A DNA stretch of 64,000 bases from Cellulomonas fimi (GCF_012952065.1 NZ_JABCJJ010000005.1:62001-126000), one strand, 5' to 3'. Shown: positions 36,865-48,900, counted from the stretch's first letter. The notes: generated by a model not told the origin, from the letters alone. Translations and numbers: made by a program.

Positions 36865-37104
36865 TCAGCGCCGGTCGACGTCCACGACGTCGATCCTGAC
36901 CGGGCCGTCCGTGGCGAGGGCGCCGACCACGGTGCGCAGCGCGCGCGCGGTGCGCCCGCCGCGGCCGATCACGCGCCCGAGGTCCTCGGGATGGACCCGG
37001 ACCTCGAGGAGCTCGCCCCGGCGCAGGGTCTTCGCGTCCACCTGGACGTCGTCCGGGTGGTCCACGATGCCGCGCACCAGGTGCTCGAGCGCGTCCGCGA
37101 GCAT
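36865..37104 (-). CDS. khpA: KH-domain RNA-binding protein KhpA
   Basis: A 79-residue single KH domain with the RNA-binding GXXG loop in VIGRGGRTARAL. KhpA proteins bind RNA, often with KhpB, and affect cell division and translation in Gram-positive bacteria. The ATG shares one base with the rpsP stop, so it is coupled to S16. Confidence 0.92.
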   Translation of the reverse strand: MLADALEHLVRGIVDHPDDVQVDAKTLRRGELLEVRVHPEDLGRVIGRGGRTARALRTVVGALATDGPVRIDVVDVDRR

Positions 37105-37577
37105 CAGGCCTGCTCGTCCGCGGGAGCCTCGGCGGTCTCGCCGGCGGCGTCGTCCGCAGCGGGGGCCTCAGCGGCGTCGACGGACGCGGCCGCCGACTTC
37201 GCTGCCTTCTGCTCCGACGCCTTGGCCTTGGCCTTCTCGGCGTCGAGCGCGGCGGCGTCGATCGCGGCCTGCGGGTCGACCTTGTCGCCCTTGGTACGCA
37301 GCGTGCCCTCGGCACCCGGGAGGCCCTTGAACTTCTGCCAGTCACCGGTCACCTTGAGCAGCGCGAGCACCTGCTCGGTCGGCTGGGCGCCGACGCCGAG
37401 CCAGTACTGGGCGCGCTCGCTCTGGATGTCGATGAGCGAAGGCTCCTCGGTGGGGTGGTACTTGCCGATCTCCTCGATCACGCGGCCGTCACGCTTGGTG
37501 CGCGAGTCGGCGACGACGACGCGGTAGTACGGCTGACGGATCTTGCCGAGACGCTTGAGACGGATCTTGGTGGCCAC
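37104..37577 (-). CDS. rpsP: 30S ribosomal protein S16 with extended tail
   Basis: Ribosomal protein S16. The GTG at 37577 gives [19 protein letters not shown] and has AGGAG 11 bases upstream. The core ends near residue 85; the total of 157 residues includes about 60 residues rich in Ala, Lys, Asp and Glu. Similar tails are known in actinobacterial S16, and S2 in this window has one too. Confidence 0.96.
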   Translation of the reverse strand: MATKIRLKRLGKIRQPYYRVVVADSRTKRDGRVIEEIGKYHPTEEPSLIDIQSERAQYWLGVGAQPTEQVLALLKVTGDWQKFKGLPGAEGTLRTKGDKVDPQAAIDAAALDAEKAKAKASEQKAAKSAAASVDAAEAPAADDAAGETAEAPADEQA

Positions 37578-37703
37578 GGTGTGGTCTTCTCCTGAAGGGT
37601 GAGCTGTGGTGGTCCGGCTGCGACGACCCGTGGGGGCAGGTCGGCAGCAGGCGCCGAAGGACACGGTGACGTGCGGCTAGAGGGTCCGACGTACCGGGTA
37701 CAG

Positions 37704-37718
37704 CCGACCATTGTGCCA
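37704..37718 (-). promoter_or_regulatory. rpsP promoter element shared with rplS
   Basis: Minus strand TGGCACAATGGTCGG, matching 14 of 15 bases upstream of rplS. CACAAT with a TGG upstream looks like an extended -10. The start would lie about 120 bases before the rpsP GTG. Confidence 0.5.
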
Positions 37719-37747
37719 CGGCGGGCGAGGTCACCCCAACCGCACCA

Positions 37748-37768
37748 GGACCGGGGCGCCCCCGGTCC
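37748..37768 (-). terminator. Terminator after the amidohydrolase
   Basis: GGACCGGGG (37748-37756) and CCCCGGTCC (37760-37768) form a 9-bp stem with a 3-base loop, 12 bases beyond the amidohydrolase stop, just upstream of the rpsP promoter. Confidence 0.8.
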
Positions 37769-37780
37769 CCGCCCGACGTC

Positions 37781-38908
37781 TCAGGCCACCCGGCGCCCAC
37801 GCAGGACGACGGCACGGGGGTCGGCGAGCACCCGCGCGTCGAGCCGCGGGTCGGCGTCGTAGACGACGAGGTCCGCGCTCGCGCCCTCCTCGAGCCCGGG
37901 CACGCGCAGGTACTCGCGCGTCCGCCAGCTCGCCGCCGCCACCACCGCGGCGTCCGGGAGCCCGGCGTGCACGAGCTCGGCGACCTCGTCGGCGATCCGG
38001 CCGTGCTCGAGCGTGCCGCCGGCGTCGGTGCCGACGAGCAGCCGCACCCCCGCGTCGTGCAGGTCGCGGACGTGCTCGTAGCGGCGCGCGTGCAGGTGGC
38101 GCATCCGGGCCGCGAACAGCGGGTAGCGGCCGTCCGCCTGCGCCGCGATCGCCTCGAACTGCGCGACCTGGAGCAGCGTCGGCGTCACGGGGATCCCGCG
38201 GTGCGCGACCTCGTCGATGAGCTCGTGCGTCAGCCCGGTGCCGTGCTCGAGACAGTCGATCCCGGCCGCGAGCAACCCCGGCAGCGCCTCGGTGGAGAAC
38301 GTGTGCGCCGTCACGCGGGCACCTCGCTCGTGCGCGACGGCGATGGCCTTGGCGAGCACGTCGTCGGGCCAGAGCGGGCGGAGGTCCCCGTCGGCGCCGA
38401 GGTCACGGTCGATCCAGTCGGCGACGAGCTTGATCCAGCCGTCGCCGCGCTCGGCCTCCTCGGCGATCGCCTCGGGCAGCTGCCCGACGTCGGCGAGGTC
38501 GCGGCCGTAGTTGCGCAGGTACCGCTTGGGTCGGGCCAGGTGGTGGCCCGAGCGCAGGAGGCGCGGGAGGTCCTCGCGGTCGTGGACCCAGGCGGTGTCG
38601 GCGGGTGAGCCGGCGTCGCGGATGAGCAGCGTCCCGGCAGCGCGATCGGCCAGCGCCTGCTGCTCGGCGGTCGCCCGGTCGACCGGACCGTCGGCTCCCA
38701 GGCCGATGTGGCAGTGCACGTCCACCAGGCCGGGCAGCGCCCACCCGTCCAGCGTGGCGACCTCGCGTGCGGTGGTGGGCCGCTCGAACGTGACCCGGCC
38801 GTCCACGGCCCAGACCTCGCCGAGCTCGCGGTCGTCGTCGAGCACCACCGTGCCCCGCACGTGGATCACCGCGTCGTCCGTGCCCCGGTGCGCGGGCGCG
38901 GGTGCCAC
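37781..38908 (-). CDS. Metal-dependent amidohydrolase
   Basis: A 375-residue amidohydrolase-superfamily enzyme. Metal ligands include H65 and H67 (VDVHCHIG), a lysine in WIKLVADWID, histidines in VTAHTFST and LEHGTGL, and Asp in VGTDAGG. The substrate is unknown. A homologue follows ffh in other Actinobacteria (as Rv2915c does in M. tuberculosis), so the linkage is old. The GTG at 38908 lies one base after the ffh stop; the frame open upstream uses GTC, not a start codon, at the nearest valine. Confidence 0.88.
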   Translation of the reverse strand: MAPAPAHRGTDDAVIHVRGTVVLDDDRELGEVWAVDGRVTFERPTTAREVATLDGWALPGLVDVHCHIGLGADGPVDRATAEQQALADRAAGTLLIRDAGSPADTAWVHDREDLPRLLRSGHHLARPKRYLRNYGRDLADVGQLPEAIAEEAERGDGWIKLVADWIDRDLGADGDLRPLWPDDVLAKAIAVAHERGARVTAHTFSTEALPGLLAAGIDCLEHGTGLTHELIDEVAHRGIPVTPTLLQVAQFEAIAAQADGRYPLFAARMRHLHARRYEHVRDLHDAGVRLLVGTDAGGTLEHGRIADEVAELVHAGLPDAAVVAAASWRTREYLRVPGLEEGASADLVVYDADPRLDARVLADPRAVVLRGRRVA

Positions 38909-38909
38909 G

Positions 38910-40520
38910 TCAGCGACCCAGGAACTTCTCGAGCCCCGCGGGCAGCTGGATCTCGTCGGCGTCGCGCGCGCCGTCCTGCGCCTCCCCGAGCCCGAACGCC
39001 GAGCCTTGCGGCGCGCGCGGCGCCAGACCGGCGGCGCGCTCGGCCGCGAGCCGCTCCTGCTCGGCGCGCTTGGCCGGGTTCCCCGACTTGCCCTTCTTGC
39101 CGCGCGGCGCCGGCGCGGTCCTGCCACGGGACTTCTTGCCACCCATGCCCGGCAGGTTGCCCATCCCGGGCATGCCCGCCATGCCGGGCATGCCGCCGCC
39201 CTTGGCCATCTGCGCCATCATCTTCTGGGCGCCGGCGAACCGGTCGAGCAGCTGGTTGACGTCGGTCGCCGTCGTGCCGGAGCCGCGAGCGATGCGCGCA
39301 CGTCGCGAGCCGTTGATGATCTTCGGGGCGCGCCGCTCGGCGGGCGTCATCGAGCGGACGATCGCCTCGATCCGGTCGACCTCGCGCTCGTCGAAGTCGT
39401 CGAGGGCCTCACGCATCTGCCCCATGCCGGGCAGCATGCCCAGCATCTTCTTCATCGAGCCCATCTTCCTGAGCTGCTGCATCTGCACGAGGAAGTCCTC
39501 GAGCGTGAAGCCGTCGCCCGAGACGAGCTTGGCCGCCATCGCCTCCGCCTGGTCGGCGTCGAACGCCTTCTCGGCCTGCTCGATGAGCGTGAGCACGTCG
39601 CCCATGTCGAGGATGCGCGAGGCCATGCGGTCCGGGTGGAAGACCTCGAAGTCGGTGAGCTTCTCACCGGTCGACGCGAAGAGGATCGGGCGGCCGGTCA
39701 CCGAGGCGACCGAGAGCGCCGCGCCACCGCGCGCGTCGCCGTCGAGCTTCGACAGCACCACACCGGTGAACCCGACGCCGTCGGCGAAGGCCTGCGCGGT
39801 CGCGACCGCGTCCTGCCCGATCATCGCGTCGATGACGAACAGGATCTCGTCAGGGTCGACGGCGTCCCGGATGTCGGAGGCCTGCTGCATCAGCTCGGCG
39901 TCGACGCCGAGACGGCCGGCCGTGTCGACGATGACCACGTCGTGCTGGCGTGAGCGGGCCGTCGCGAGCCCGTCGCGGGCGACCGCGACCGGGTCGCCGG
40001 GCACACCGGCGCCCTCGTGGCCCGCCGTGCCGGGGTGCGGGGCGAAGACCGGGACGCCGGCGCGCTCCCCCACCACCTTGAGCTGGGTCACCGCGTTCGG
40101 CCGCTGGAGATCGGCGGCGACGAGCAACGGCGTGTGGCCCTGGCCGCGCAGGTGGAGCGCGAGCTTGCCGGCGAGCGTCGTCTTGCCCGCGCCCTGGAGA
40201 CCCGCCAGCAGGATGACGGTCGGGGGGGCCTTCGCGAAGGTCAGCGGACGGTTGTCGCCGCCGAGGATCGCGACGAGCTCCTCGTTGACGATCTTGACGA
40301 CCTGCTGCGCAGGGTTGAGCGCGCCGGACACCTCGGCCGAGAGCGCGCGCTCGCGCACCGTCGACGTGAACGCGCGGACGACCTGCACCGCGACGTCGGC
40401 GTCGAGCAGGGCCCGACGGATCTCGCGGACGGTCGCGTCGATGTCCGCCTCGGAGAGCCGGCCCTTGGTGCGCAGGTTCTTGAAGGTCGACGTCAGTCGA
40501 TCGGACAGGGTGGCGAACAC
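38910..40520 (-). CDS. ffh: Signal recognition particle GTPase Ffh
   Basis: SRP54 homologue of 536 residues that binds signal sequences and 4.5S RNA and targets membrane proteins. The N domain is at about 1-85, the G domain has GLQGAGKT at 107-114 and the D-x-A-G-R and TKLDG-type loops, and the methionine-rich M domain ends with a GMPGM-type repeat (MPGMAGMPGMGNLPGM). A basic tail follows. GTG start; the upstream gap is a 16-bp tandem duplication. Confidence 0.96.
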   Translation of the reverse strand: MFATLSDRLTSTFKNLRTKGRLSEADIDATVREIRRALLDADVAVQVVRAFTSTVRERALSAEVSGALNPAQQVVKIVNEELVAILGGDNRPLTFAKAPPTVILLAGLQGAGKTTLAGKLALHLRGQGHTPLLVAADLQRPNAVTQLKVVGERAGVPVFAPHPGTAGHEGAGVPGDPVAVARDGLATARSRQHDVVIVDTAGRLGVDAELMQQASDIRDAVDPDEILFVIDAMIGQDAVATAQAFADGVGFTGVVLSKLDGDARGGAALSVASVTGRPILFASTGEKLTDFEVFHPDRMASRILDMGDVLTLIEQAEKAFDADQAEAMAAKLVSGDGFTLEDFLVQMQQLRKMGSMKKMLGMLPGMGQMREALDDFDEREVDRIEAIVRSMTPAERRAPKIINGSRRARIARGSGTTATDVNQLLDRFAGAQKMMAQMAKGGGMPGMAGMPGMGNLPGMGGKKSRGRTAPAPRGKKGKSGNPAKRAEQERLAAERAAGLAPRAPQGSAFGLGEAQDGARDADEIQLPAGLEKFLGR

Positions 40521-40531
40521 CGGGGATCCTC

Positions 40532-40563
40532 ACCGTTCGTTCTCAGGACCGTTCGTTCTCAGG
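40532..40563. repeat. Perfect 16-bp tandem duplication between glnD and ffh
   Basis: ACCGTTCGTTCTCAGG occurs at 40532-40547 and 40548-40563, starting at the glnD stop and ending 11 bases before the ffh start. It makes up most of the intergenic region. Confidence 0.95.
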
Positions 40564-42357
40564 TCACGGACGGTCCAGCGTACCTGCCAGCCCCGCCGTG
40601 GCCCGGTCCGTGAGGTCGTCCACGAGTCTCGCGCGCCACGCGGTCCAGGCGGTCGGCCCGGCGGCGGACGCGTCCGCCTCCGTCAGCGCGCGCAGCAGCA
40701 CGAGCAGGTCGAGCCGGTGGTCGACGGCGTCGAGCAGCTCCCGGAGGGTCGCGGGGTCGTCGGGATCCCGGGTCGTCGCGAGCCCCGCGAGCGTCAGGTG
40801 GTGGCGCACGAGCCGTGCGACGTCCGCGCGGGTCGCGTCCTCGAACCCCATCCGCGCCAGGATCGGCTCCACGAGCCGCGACCCCTGTGCGCAGTGGTCG
40901 GTCGCGCCGGGCCGCTTGCCGATGTCGTGCAGGAGAGCCGCGAGCAGGAGCGTCCCGAGCCCGTCGCCGAGCCGGAGGCCACGGGCGACGCGCGACGCCC
41001 GGGCCGCGGTCTCGACCAGGTGCCGGTCGACGGTGTGCCGGTGGACGGCCGAGCGCTGCGGCCGGTTGCGCACCGCGGCCCACTCGGGGATCCAGGAGGT
41101 GACGACTCCCGCCAGGTCGAGCTGCTCCCACACCGGCACCTGCGCCCGTCCGCTGCCCAGCAGCTGGAGCAGCGACTCGCGGGCCGCGCGGGGCCACGGC
41201 TCGGGCAGCGACGGGGTGCGGCTCAGGCTCGCGACGGTGACGGGTGACAGCGGGAGCCCGGTCCGGGCCGACGTCGAGGCGGCCCGCAGCGGGAGCAGGG
41301 CGTCGTCCGCGGGGCGCGCGTCCACGCCGAGCACCAGCTCGCCGTCGTGCTCCACGAGCCCCTCGCCGACCGAGCGCAGCCGCGGCGCGGCGCGCCGTCC
41401 GCGCACCAGCACGGGGCGCCGCGTGAGCGCGGGACGCTGGAGCGCCTGGCGCGCGTGCCGGACCGTCGTGTCGAGCGCCGCGGAGATGATGCGCCCGGCC
41501 TCGGCGAGCCCGGCGAGGAGGTCGTCCGCATCGTCGGCACCGACCAGGTCCGCGACCTCGTCCTGGTCGGCGAGCAGCAGCCGGTTGGTGCGTCGGCGCG
41601 TCGCGACCTGGAGCGCGTCCCGGACGTCGAGGAGGTGGGCGTGCGCGGCGTCGACGGCGCCGTGCGGTCGGTCCGTGAGCCAGGTCGCCGCGAGCGCGGA
41701 CAGCACGACGGCGTCGCGGATCCCGCCGCGCGACTCCTTGAGGTCGGGCTCGACGAGGTAGGCCAGCTCGCCGTGCCGTTCCGCGCGCTCGCGCGTCGAG
41801 GCGAGCAGCTCGGGCAGGCGGCGCCGGGCGGCCGACCGCCAGTCGGTCAGCAGCGCCGACCGCGCGCGGTGCACGACGACGACGTCGCCCGCGACCGGCC
41901 GCAGCTCGAGCAGCCCGACGGCCGCAGGAAGGTCCGTCGACGCCACCTGGCGGCACTGCGCGAGCGAGCGCACCGCGTGGTCCAGGTCGAGGCCGGCGTC
42001 CCACAGGGGGTACCAGAGGCGCTCCGCGAGCCCGGCGAGCTGTTCGGCGGAGTGCCCGCGCCCGTCGTGCACGAGGACGAGGTCCAGGTCGCTCGCCGGG
42101 CTCGGGTCACCGCGCCCCACGCTCCCCACGGCGCCGAGCGCGATGCCCGACGGGCCGTCGGGGCCGCCGTCGGCCTCCTCCGTCACCGACGCCCAGAGCC
42201 CCGCGAGCCGCGCCATGACCAGCTCGGCGACGGCGGCACGCCGCGCGGCCCCGTCGGACCCGGGTCCGCTCAGGCGGGTGGCGAGGTCCAGCCGGTCGAC
42301 CCGGAGGTCCCGCACCCCGTCACGGGGGTGCGGGACCTCGGGCGCCCGGGTGGCCAT
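40564..42357 (-). CDS. glnD: PII nucleotidyltransferase GlnD, without ACT domains
   Basis: Modifies the PII protein according to nitrogen status; in Actinobacteria it adenylylates GlnK. The 597-residue protein has the nucleotidyltransferase motif [16 protein letters not shown] (about 78-92), the GlnD-type helical region, and an HD domain with LLHDIGK (about 478-484) for demodification. Only about 110 residues follow, and the two C-terminal ACT domains that sense glutamine in E. coli GlnD are not seen. The ffh gene follows at 43 bases, so they are not lost to a frameshift. It lies two bases after glnB. Confidence 0.92.
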   Translation of the reverse strand: MATRAPEVPHPRDGVRDLRVDRLDLATRLSGPGSDGAARRAAVAELVMARLAGLWASVTEEADGGPDGPSGIALGAVGSVGRGDPSPASDLDLVLVHDGRGHSAEQLAGLAERLWYPLWDAGLDLDHAVRSLAQCRQVASTDLPAAVGLLELRPVAGDVVVVHRARSALLTDWRSAARRRLPELLASTRERAERHGELAYLVEPDLKESRGGIRDAVVLSALAATWLTDRPHGAVDAAHAHLLDVRDALQVATRRRTNRLLLADQDEVADLVGADDADDLLAGLAEAGRIISAALDTTVRHARQALQRPALTRRPVLVRGRRAAPRLRSVGEGLVEHDGELVLGVDARPADDALLPLRAASTSARTGLPLSPVTVASLSRTPSLPEPWPRAARESLLQLLGSGRAQVPVWEQLDLAGVVTSWIPEWAAVRNRPQRSAVHRHTVDRHLVETAARASRVARGLRLGDGLGTLLLAALLHDIGKRPGATDHCAQGSRLVEPILARMGFEDATRADVARLVRHHLTLAGLATTRDPDDPATLRELLDAVDHRLDLLVLLRALTEADASAAGPTAWTAWRARLVDDLTDRATAGLAGTLDRP

Positions 42358-42359
42358 GC

Positions 42360-44059
<1,700 letters not shown>

Positions 44060-44142
44060 GTGGATCGCCTCTCCCCTCGCCGGCCGGGCGGCCGGTCGGG
44101 CACCACGGTCGGGGAGTGCGGTTTCCCCTGGTGGCACGAGGC

Positions 44143-44158
44143 GTTACGGCGGTGTGAC
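44143..44158 (-). promoter_or_regulatory. GlnR-type binding site upstream of amtB
   Basis: Minus strand reads GTCAC-ACCGCC-GTAAC, matching the actinobacterial GlnR consensus gTnAC-n6-GnAAc at every defined base. It lies 84-99 bases before the amtB start. An imperfect repeat AAACG-TTG-CGTTT (44172-44187 region) is just upstream and might belong to a second half-site. Confidence 0.65.
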
Positions 44159-44223
44159 AAGGTGCGCACCCACGTAAACGTTGCGTTTCGCGGGTCGTGC
44201 AGCGGCCGGTCGATGGGCCGGCG

Positions 44224-45435
44224 CTACGCCGTACCGTCCCCCAGCAGGCCGTCCACGAAGTCGTCGACGTCGAACGGCGCGAGGTCGTCCGCCCCCTCGC
44301 CGAGGCCGACGAGCTTGACCGGCAGCCCGAGCTCCCGCTGGACCGCGACGACGATGCCGCCCTTGGCCGTGCCGTCGAGCTTCGTCAGCACGACCCCGGT
44401 CACGCCCGCGACCTCGGCGAACACCCGGGCCTGGTTCATGCCGTTCTGGCCCGTCGTGGCGTCCAGCACGAGGAGCACCTCGCTCAGCGGGGCCTCCCGG
44501 GTGATCACCCGCGTGATCTTCCCGAGCTCGTCCATGAGTCCGGCCTTGTTCTGCAGCCGGCCGGCGGTGTCCACCAGCACGACGTCGGCGCCCGTGCTGC
44601 GACCCGTGCGCACCGCGTCGAACGCGACCGCGGCCGGGTCGGCGCCGTCGCGGTCCGACCGGACGGTCGGCACGCCGACCCGCGAGCCCCAGGTCTCGAG
44701 CTGGTCGGCGGCCGCGGCGCGGAACGTGTCCGCGGCACCGAGGACCACGGTGCGCCCCTCGGCCACGAGCACGCGCGCGAGCTTGCCGACGGTCGTCGTC
44801 TTCCCCGTGCCGTTGACCCCGACGACGAGCACGACGGCGGGGCGCGGCTCGCCGTCGTCCCCCACCACCGGCTGGGTGGCGAGCGAGCGGTCGAGCGACG
44901 GGTCGACCAGCGCGACGAGCTGCTCGCGCAGCAGCGCTCGTGCCGCCGCCGGGTCCTGGATCCCCCGGACCCGGACCTCCGTGCGGAGCGCGTCGATCAG
45001 CTCACCGGTCGGCCCGGCGCCCACGTCCGCGAGCAGCAGGGTCTCCTCGAGCTCGTCCCAGTCGTCCTCGGTGAGGTGGTCACGCGAGAGGACGGCGAGC
45101 AGCCGGGCGCCGAGCGGTGAGCCCGAGCGGGCGAGACGCCCGCGGAGGCGCGCGAGCCGTCCGCCGACCGCCTCGGGCACCTCGAGCTCGGGCGCGAGCT
45201 CCGCCGGGGTGTCGGGCACGACGACGTCGGGCTCGGTGACCGGCGGCGGGACGAGTCCCTCGGTCGGCGGCGCGTCGGTGGGAGGCGCGTCGGCTGGAGG
45301 AGTCTCGGGGGCGCGCTCCGCGGGCGGCAGCGTCGGGGGCCGCCGGCGCCGGCGGGACACCACGGCGACCGCCGTCCCGAGGGCGGCAAGGGTCGGCAGG
45401 CCGATGGCGAGGAGGAGCTCGAGGGTCTCGTTCAC
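44224..45435 (-). CDS. ftsY: Signal recognition particle receptor FtsY
   Basis: SRP receptor GTPase of 403 residues. It begins with a hydrophobic membrane-anchor segment (about 5-26) and an Arg run, then an acidic/Pro-rich linker with a PPTDAPPTE repeat, then the NG domains with GVNGTGKT at 206-213, DTAGR and TKLDGTAKGG. An N-terminal membrane anchor is usual in Actinobacteria. GTG start. No strong terminator is seen before the amtB control region. Confidence 0.95.
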   Translation of the reverse strand: MNETLELLLAIGLPTLAALGTAVAVVSRRRRRPPTLPPAERAPETPPADAPPTDAPPTEGLVPPPVTEPDVVVPDTPAELAPELEVPEAVGGRLARLRGRLARSGSPLGARLLAVLSRDHLTEDDWDELEETLLLADVGAGPTGELIDALRTEVRVRGIQDPAAARALLREQLVALVDPSLDRSLATQPVVGDDGEPRPAVVLVVGVNGTGKTTTVGKLARVLVAEGRTVVLGAADTFRAAAADQLETWGSRVGVPTVRSDRDGADPAAVAFDAVRTGRSTGADVVLVDTAGRLQNKAGLMDELGKITRVITREAPLSEVLLVLDATTGQNGMNQARVFAEVAGVTGVVLTKLDGTAKGGIVVAVQRELGLPVKLVGLGEGADDLAPFDVDDFVDGLLGDGTA

Positions 45436-45505
45436 CGGAGAAGTGTCTCAGGAGGGGCCGGGCGTGCCGCGCAGCAGGGGCCGGGTGGAGGCGGCGGCGG
45501 ACGGC

Positions 45506-45820
45506 TCAGCGACGGGCGTGCGCGACGCCGCGCACCGCCCGCGCGCGCACCCGTCCCCAGGTCCCGGTGAGGTCGTCCACGCGCAGGTACGGGTCCTCGT
45601 CGACCTCCGTCGCCGCGAAGAACTCGTCGAGGTCGTCGTCGACCGCGTCGTCGTGCGTCGTGACCAGCGGTCGGCCGCCGCGCACCTGCTGGATGCCGCC
45701 GCGCAGCGTGGCGAGGAGGCCGGCGGGCCCGCCCTCGCGCCCGCCGGCCACGCTCGCGAGGACGAGGACGAGGACGGCCGCAGCGAGCGCGACGAGGGTC
45801 CCGACGAGGATGGAGGTCAT
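45506..45820 (-). CDS. Small membrane protein between smc and ftsY
   Basis: A 104-residue protein that I do not recognise. It has one N-terminal membrane segment (about residues 4-26), a short basic stretch, then a cytoplasmic acidic region (DDAVDDDLDEFFAATEVDED) and a basic C-terminus. It is codirectional with smc and ftsY, 70 bases before ftsY, which suggests a real gene and not an antisense frame. Confidence 0.7.
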   Translation of the reverse strand: MTSILVGTLVALAAAVLVLVLASVAGGREGGPAGLLATLRGGIQQVRGGRPLVTTHDDAVDDDLDEFFAATEVDEDPYLRVDDLTGTWGRVRARAVRGVAHARR

Positions 45821-45893
45821 GGGCCCATCCTCTCCCGCCCACCGTGGCCGGACGCGCCGGCAGGGCGCTGCGGCGGTGCGATCCGCACCACAT

Positions 45894-45919
45894 CTTCACG
45901 TGCCGCCTTCACGGGCCGC
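45894..45919. repeat. 13-bp tandem duplication after smc
   Basis: CTTCACGTGCCGC (45894-45906) is followed directly by CTTCACGGGCCGC (45907-45919), one mismatch, in the 126-base gap between the smc stop and the small membrane protein. Confidence 0.7.
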
Positions 45920-45946
45920 CGACACGGACCGGCGTCCGGCGCGGTG

Positions 45947-48900
45947 TCACGCGGGCGCGGGCTGGCGGTCCTCCCGCATGCGCTGACTGATCACGGTGGT
46001 CACGCCGTCACCCCGCATGGTGACGCCGTACAGCGCGTCGGCGATCTCCATCGTGCGCTTCTGGTGCGTCACCACGATGAGCTGGCTGTCCTCCTGGAGC
46101 TCGGTGAAGATCCCGAGCAGCCGGCCCAGGTTCGCGTCGTCGAGCGCGGCCTCGACCTCGTCCATGACGTAGAACGGGCTCGGGCGCGCCTTGAAGATCG
46201 ACACCAGGAGCGCGACCGCCGTCAGCGACCGCTCGCCGCCCGAGAGCAGGGACAGCCGCTTGACCTTCTTGCCGGCCGGCCGGGCCTCGACCTCGATCCC
46301 GGTCGCGAGCATGTCGTCCGGCTCGGTCAGGACGAGCCGCCCCTCGCCGCCGGGGAAGAGTCGCGGGAAGACGCGCTCGAACTGCGCGGCGGTGTCGCGG
46401 TAGGCGTCGGTGAACACCTGCTCGACGCGCTCGTCGATCTCGCGCACGATCTCGAGCAGGTCGGCCCGGGACTTCTTGAGGTCGGCGAGCTGGTCGGTGA
46501 GGAACTTGTGCCGCTCCTCGAGCGCCGCGAACTCCTCGAGCGCGAGCGGGTTGACCCGGCCGAGGAGCGCGAGGGCGCGCTCGGCCGCCCGCAGGCGCTT
46601 GGTCTGCTCGTCGCGCACGTACGGGATCTCGTGCGGGCCCTCGTCGGCGTCCGCGCCCCGCTCGCCCAGCACCGGGACCGGCCGGTCGGGCCCGAACTCG
46701 TCGAGCAGCACCTGCGGGTCGAGGCCGAGGTCCTCGACCGACCGCGTCTGGAGCTGCTCGATCCGGAGCAGCTGCTGCGCCCGCGCCACCTCGTCCCGGT
46801 GCGCGACGTCCGTGAGCTCGGCGAGCTGTCGCGCGAGCACGTCGGCGTCGGCCCGGAGCGCGGTCAGCGTCACGTCGCGCTCGGCGCGCGCCGCCTCCGC
46901 GGCCTCGCGCTCCGCACCGGCGCGGTGCAGCGAGACCTCGAGCGCCGCGAGGGTCTGCTGCGCCCCGCTGCGCACCGCCTCGGCGAGGCGGGCCTGGTGC
47001 ACGCGCACGCGCTCGCGCTCGGCCGCCCGGGCCCGCGCGACGCGCTCGGCCTCCGCGGCGCGTTCGAGCGACTCCGCCCGGCCGGCGAGGGCGCGTGCGC
47101 GCTCCTCGCTCGTCCGCAACGTGAGGCGTGCGTCCGTCTCGCGCCCCCGCGCCTGCGTGGCGAGCTCGGCGAGCCGGTCGCGCTCGACGGTCCCTGCGGC
47201 GATCGCCGCCTCCGTCTCGGCGGGCTCGGTCTCGGCGGCCGCGAGCCGCTCGGCGAGCTCGACCAGCTCGGCCTGATCGGCGGCGAGCGCCTCCGCCGCC
47301 CTCGCGAGCGAGACCTGGACGCGCTCGGCCTCGGCACGGGCGCCCCGCGCGGTCGCGCCGAGGTGACCGAGCTGCTCGGCCACGGCCGCGAGAGCGGCGT
47401 CGGACTGGTTGAGCCGGTCGAGCGTGTCCTCGTACGCGGCCCGCGCGGCGGCCTCCGCCTCGGTGGCGACGGCGAGCTCGAACCGGGCGCGCTCGCCCCG
47501 CGCGACCGCGTCGGCCTGGGCAGCGCGCGCCTCCTCGAGCGCGGCCTGCAGGTGCAGGACGCTCGGGGCGGTCGCGGACCCGCCGGACGCCCGGGTGCTC
47601 GAGAGCAGGTCCCCGCCGCGGGTGACGACGCGGAGCCCCGGGTGGTCGGCCACGATCGCCCGGGCCGTCGCGAGGTCCTCGACCACGACGACGTCGGCGA
47701 GCAGCGCGTCGACCGCCTGCCGCACCTCCTGCGGCGCCCGCACGAGGTCGACGGCCCGCTCGGCGCCCGGCGGCACGTCACCCGCCACCGGCAGCGCGGA
47801 GGAGCCGCCGATCACGAGCGTGGCGCGTCCGGCGTCGTCGGTCCGGAGCCGGCGGATGGCGTCGACGGCCGCGTCGACCGACTCGACCGCGACCGCGTCG
47901 GCCGCCGGGCCGAGCGCCGCCGCGATGGCGTCCTCGTTGCCGGGGGTGATGCTGAGCAGCGCGGCGAGCGACCCGAGCGTGCCGGCGAGCCCGTCCGCAG
48001 ACAGCAGCGCGCCGGCGCCGTCCTTGCGCGTGAGGCTCAGCTCGAGCGTCTCGATCCGCGCGCTCGACGCCGACCGGTCACGCTCGGCCGCGGCCAGCTC
48101 CTCGCGGACGGTCCGCACCCGCGTGGTCGCCTGCTCGACGGCGTCCGCCGCGGCCTCGTGCTCGGCGTCGAGGCCCTCCTCGCCCTCCTCGACCCCGGCG
48201 ACCTGGGTCTCGAGCGCCGCGAAGTCGCTCGTCGCCTGCGCGGCGCGGCGCTCCGCCTCGGCGAGCGACTCACGGAGCCGGCCGATCTCGCTCTCGGTCG
48301 CCTCGACCCGGCTGCGCCGCGCGGCCACCTGGCCGGCGAGCCGCGCGAGCCCCTCCCGGCGGTCTGCCGCGCCGCGCAGCGACGTCGCGAGGCTCCGCTC
48401 GGCCTCCGTCGACGCCGTCTCCGCCTCGTGACGCGCCGTCACCGCGGCCGCGAGCGCGGCCCGCGCGAGGTCGACCTCGGCCGCGAGCTCGGCCTCGGCC
48501 GCCCGCACCCGTTGGGCCTGCGCCTCGAGGTCGTTCGGGTCGCGGCGCGCCTCGGGCTCGGCGGCCGCGGAGCCGAGCAGGCGCAGCCGCTCGGACGCGA
48601 GCGTCGACGTGCCACGCAGGCGCTCACGCAGCGACGAGAGCCGGTACCAGACCTCGCTCGCGTCCGAGAGCCGGGGGGCCTCCTCGGCGGCGAGCCGCTC
48701 GACGTCGGCCAGCCGGGCCCGTGCACCGTCCAGCCGGGTCTCGACCTCGGTGCGCCGCGCGCGCAGCGCGGACTCGTCCGCGATCTCCTGCTCGAGCGTG
48801 GCGCTGAGCTGGGCGAGGTCGTCGGCGAGCAGCCGCGCGCGGGCGTCGCGCAGGTCCGCCTGCACCGTCTGCGCGCGTCGGGCCACCTCGGCCTGCTTGC

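Noticed and set aside
40564-42357. GlnD as a truncated pseudogene
   Set aside because: The nucleotidyltransferase and HD motifs are intact, it is in phase with its operon, and no ACT remnant follows. A natural short form is more likely.
44190-44223. Hairpin after ftsY as a terminator
   Set aside because: Only four to five paired bases (GCCGG/CCGGC type) around an 8-base loop; too weak to call.
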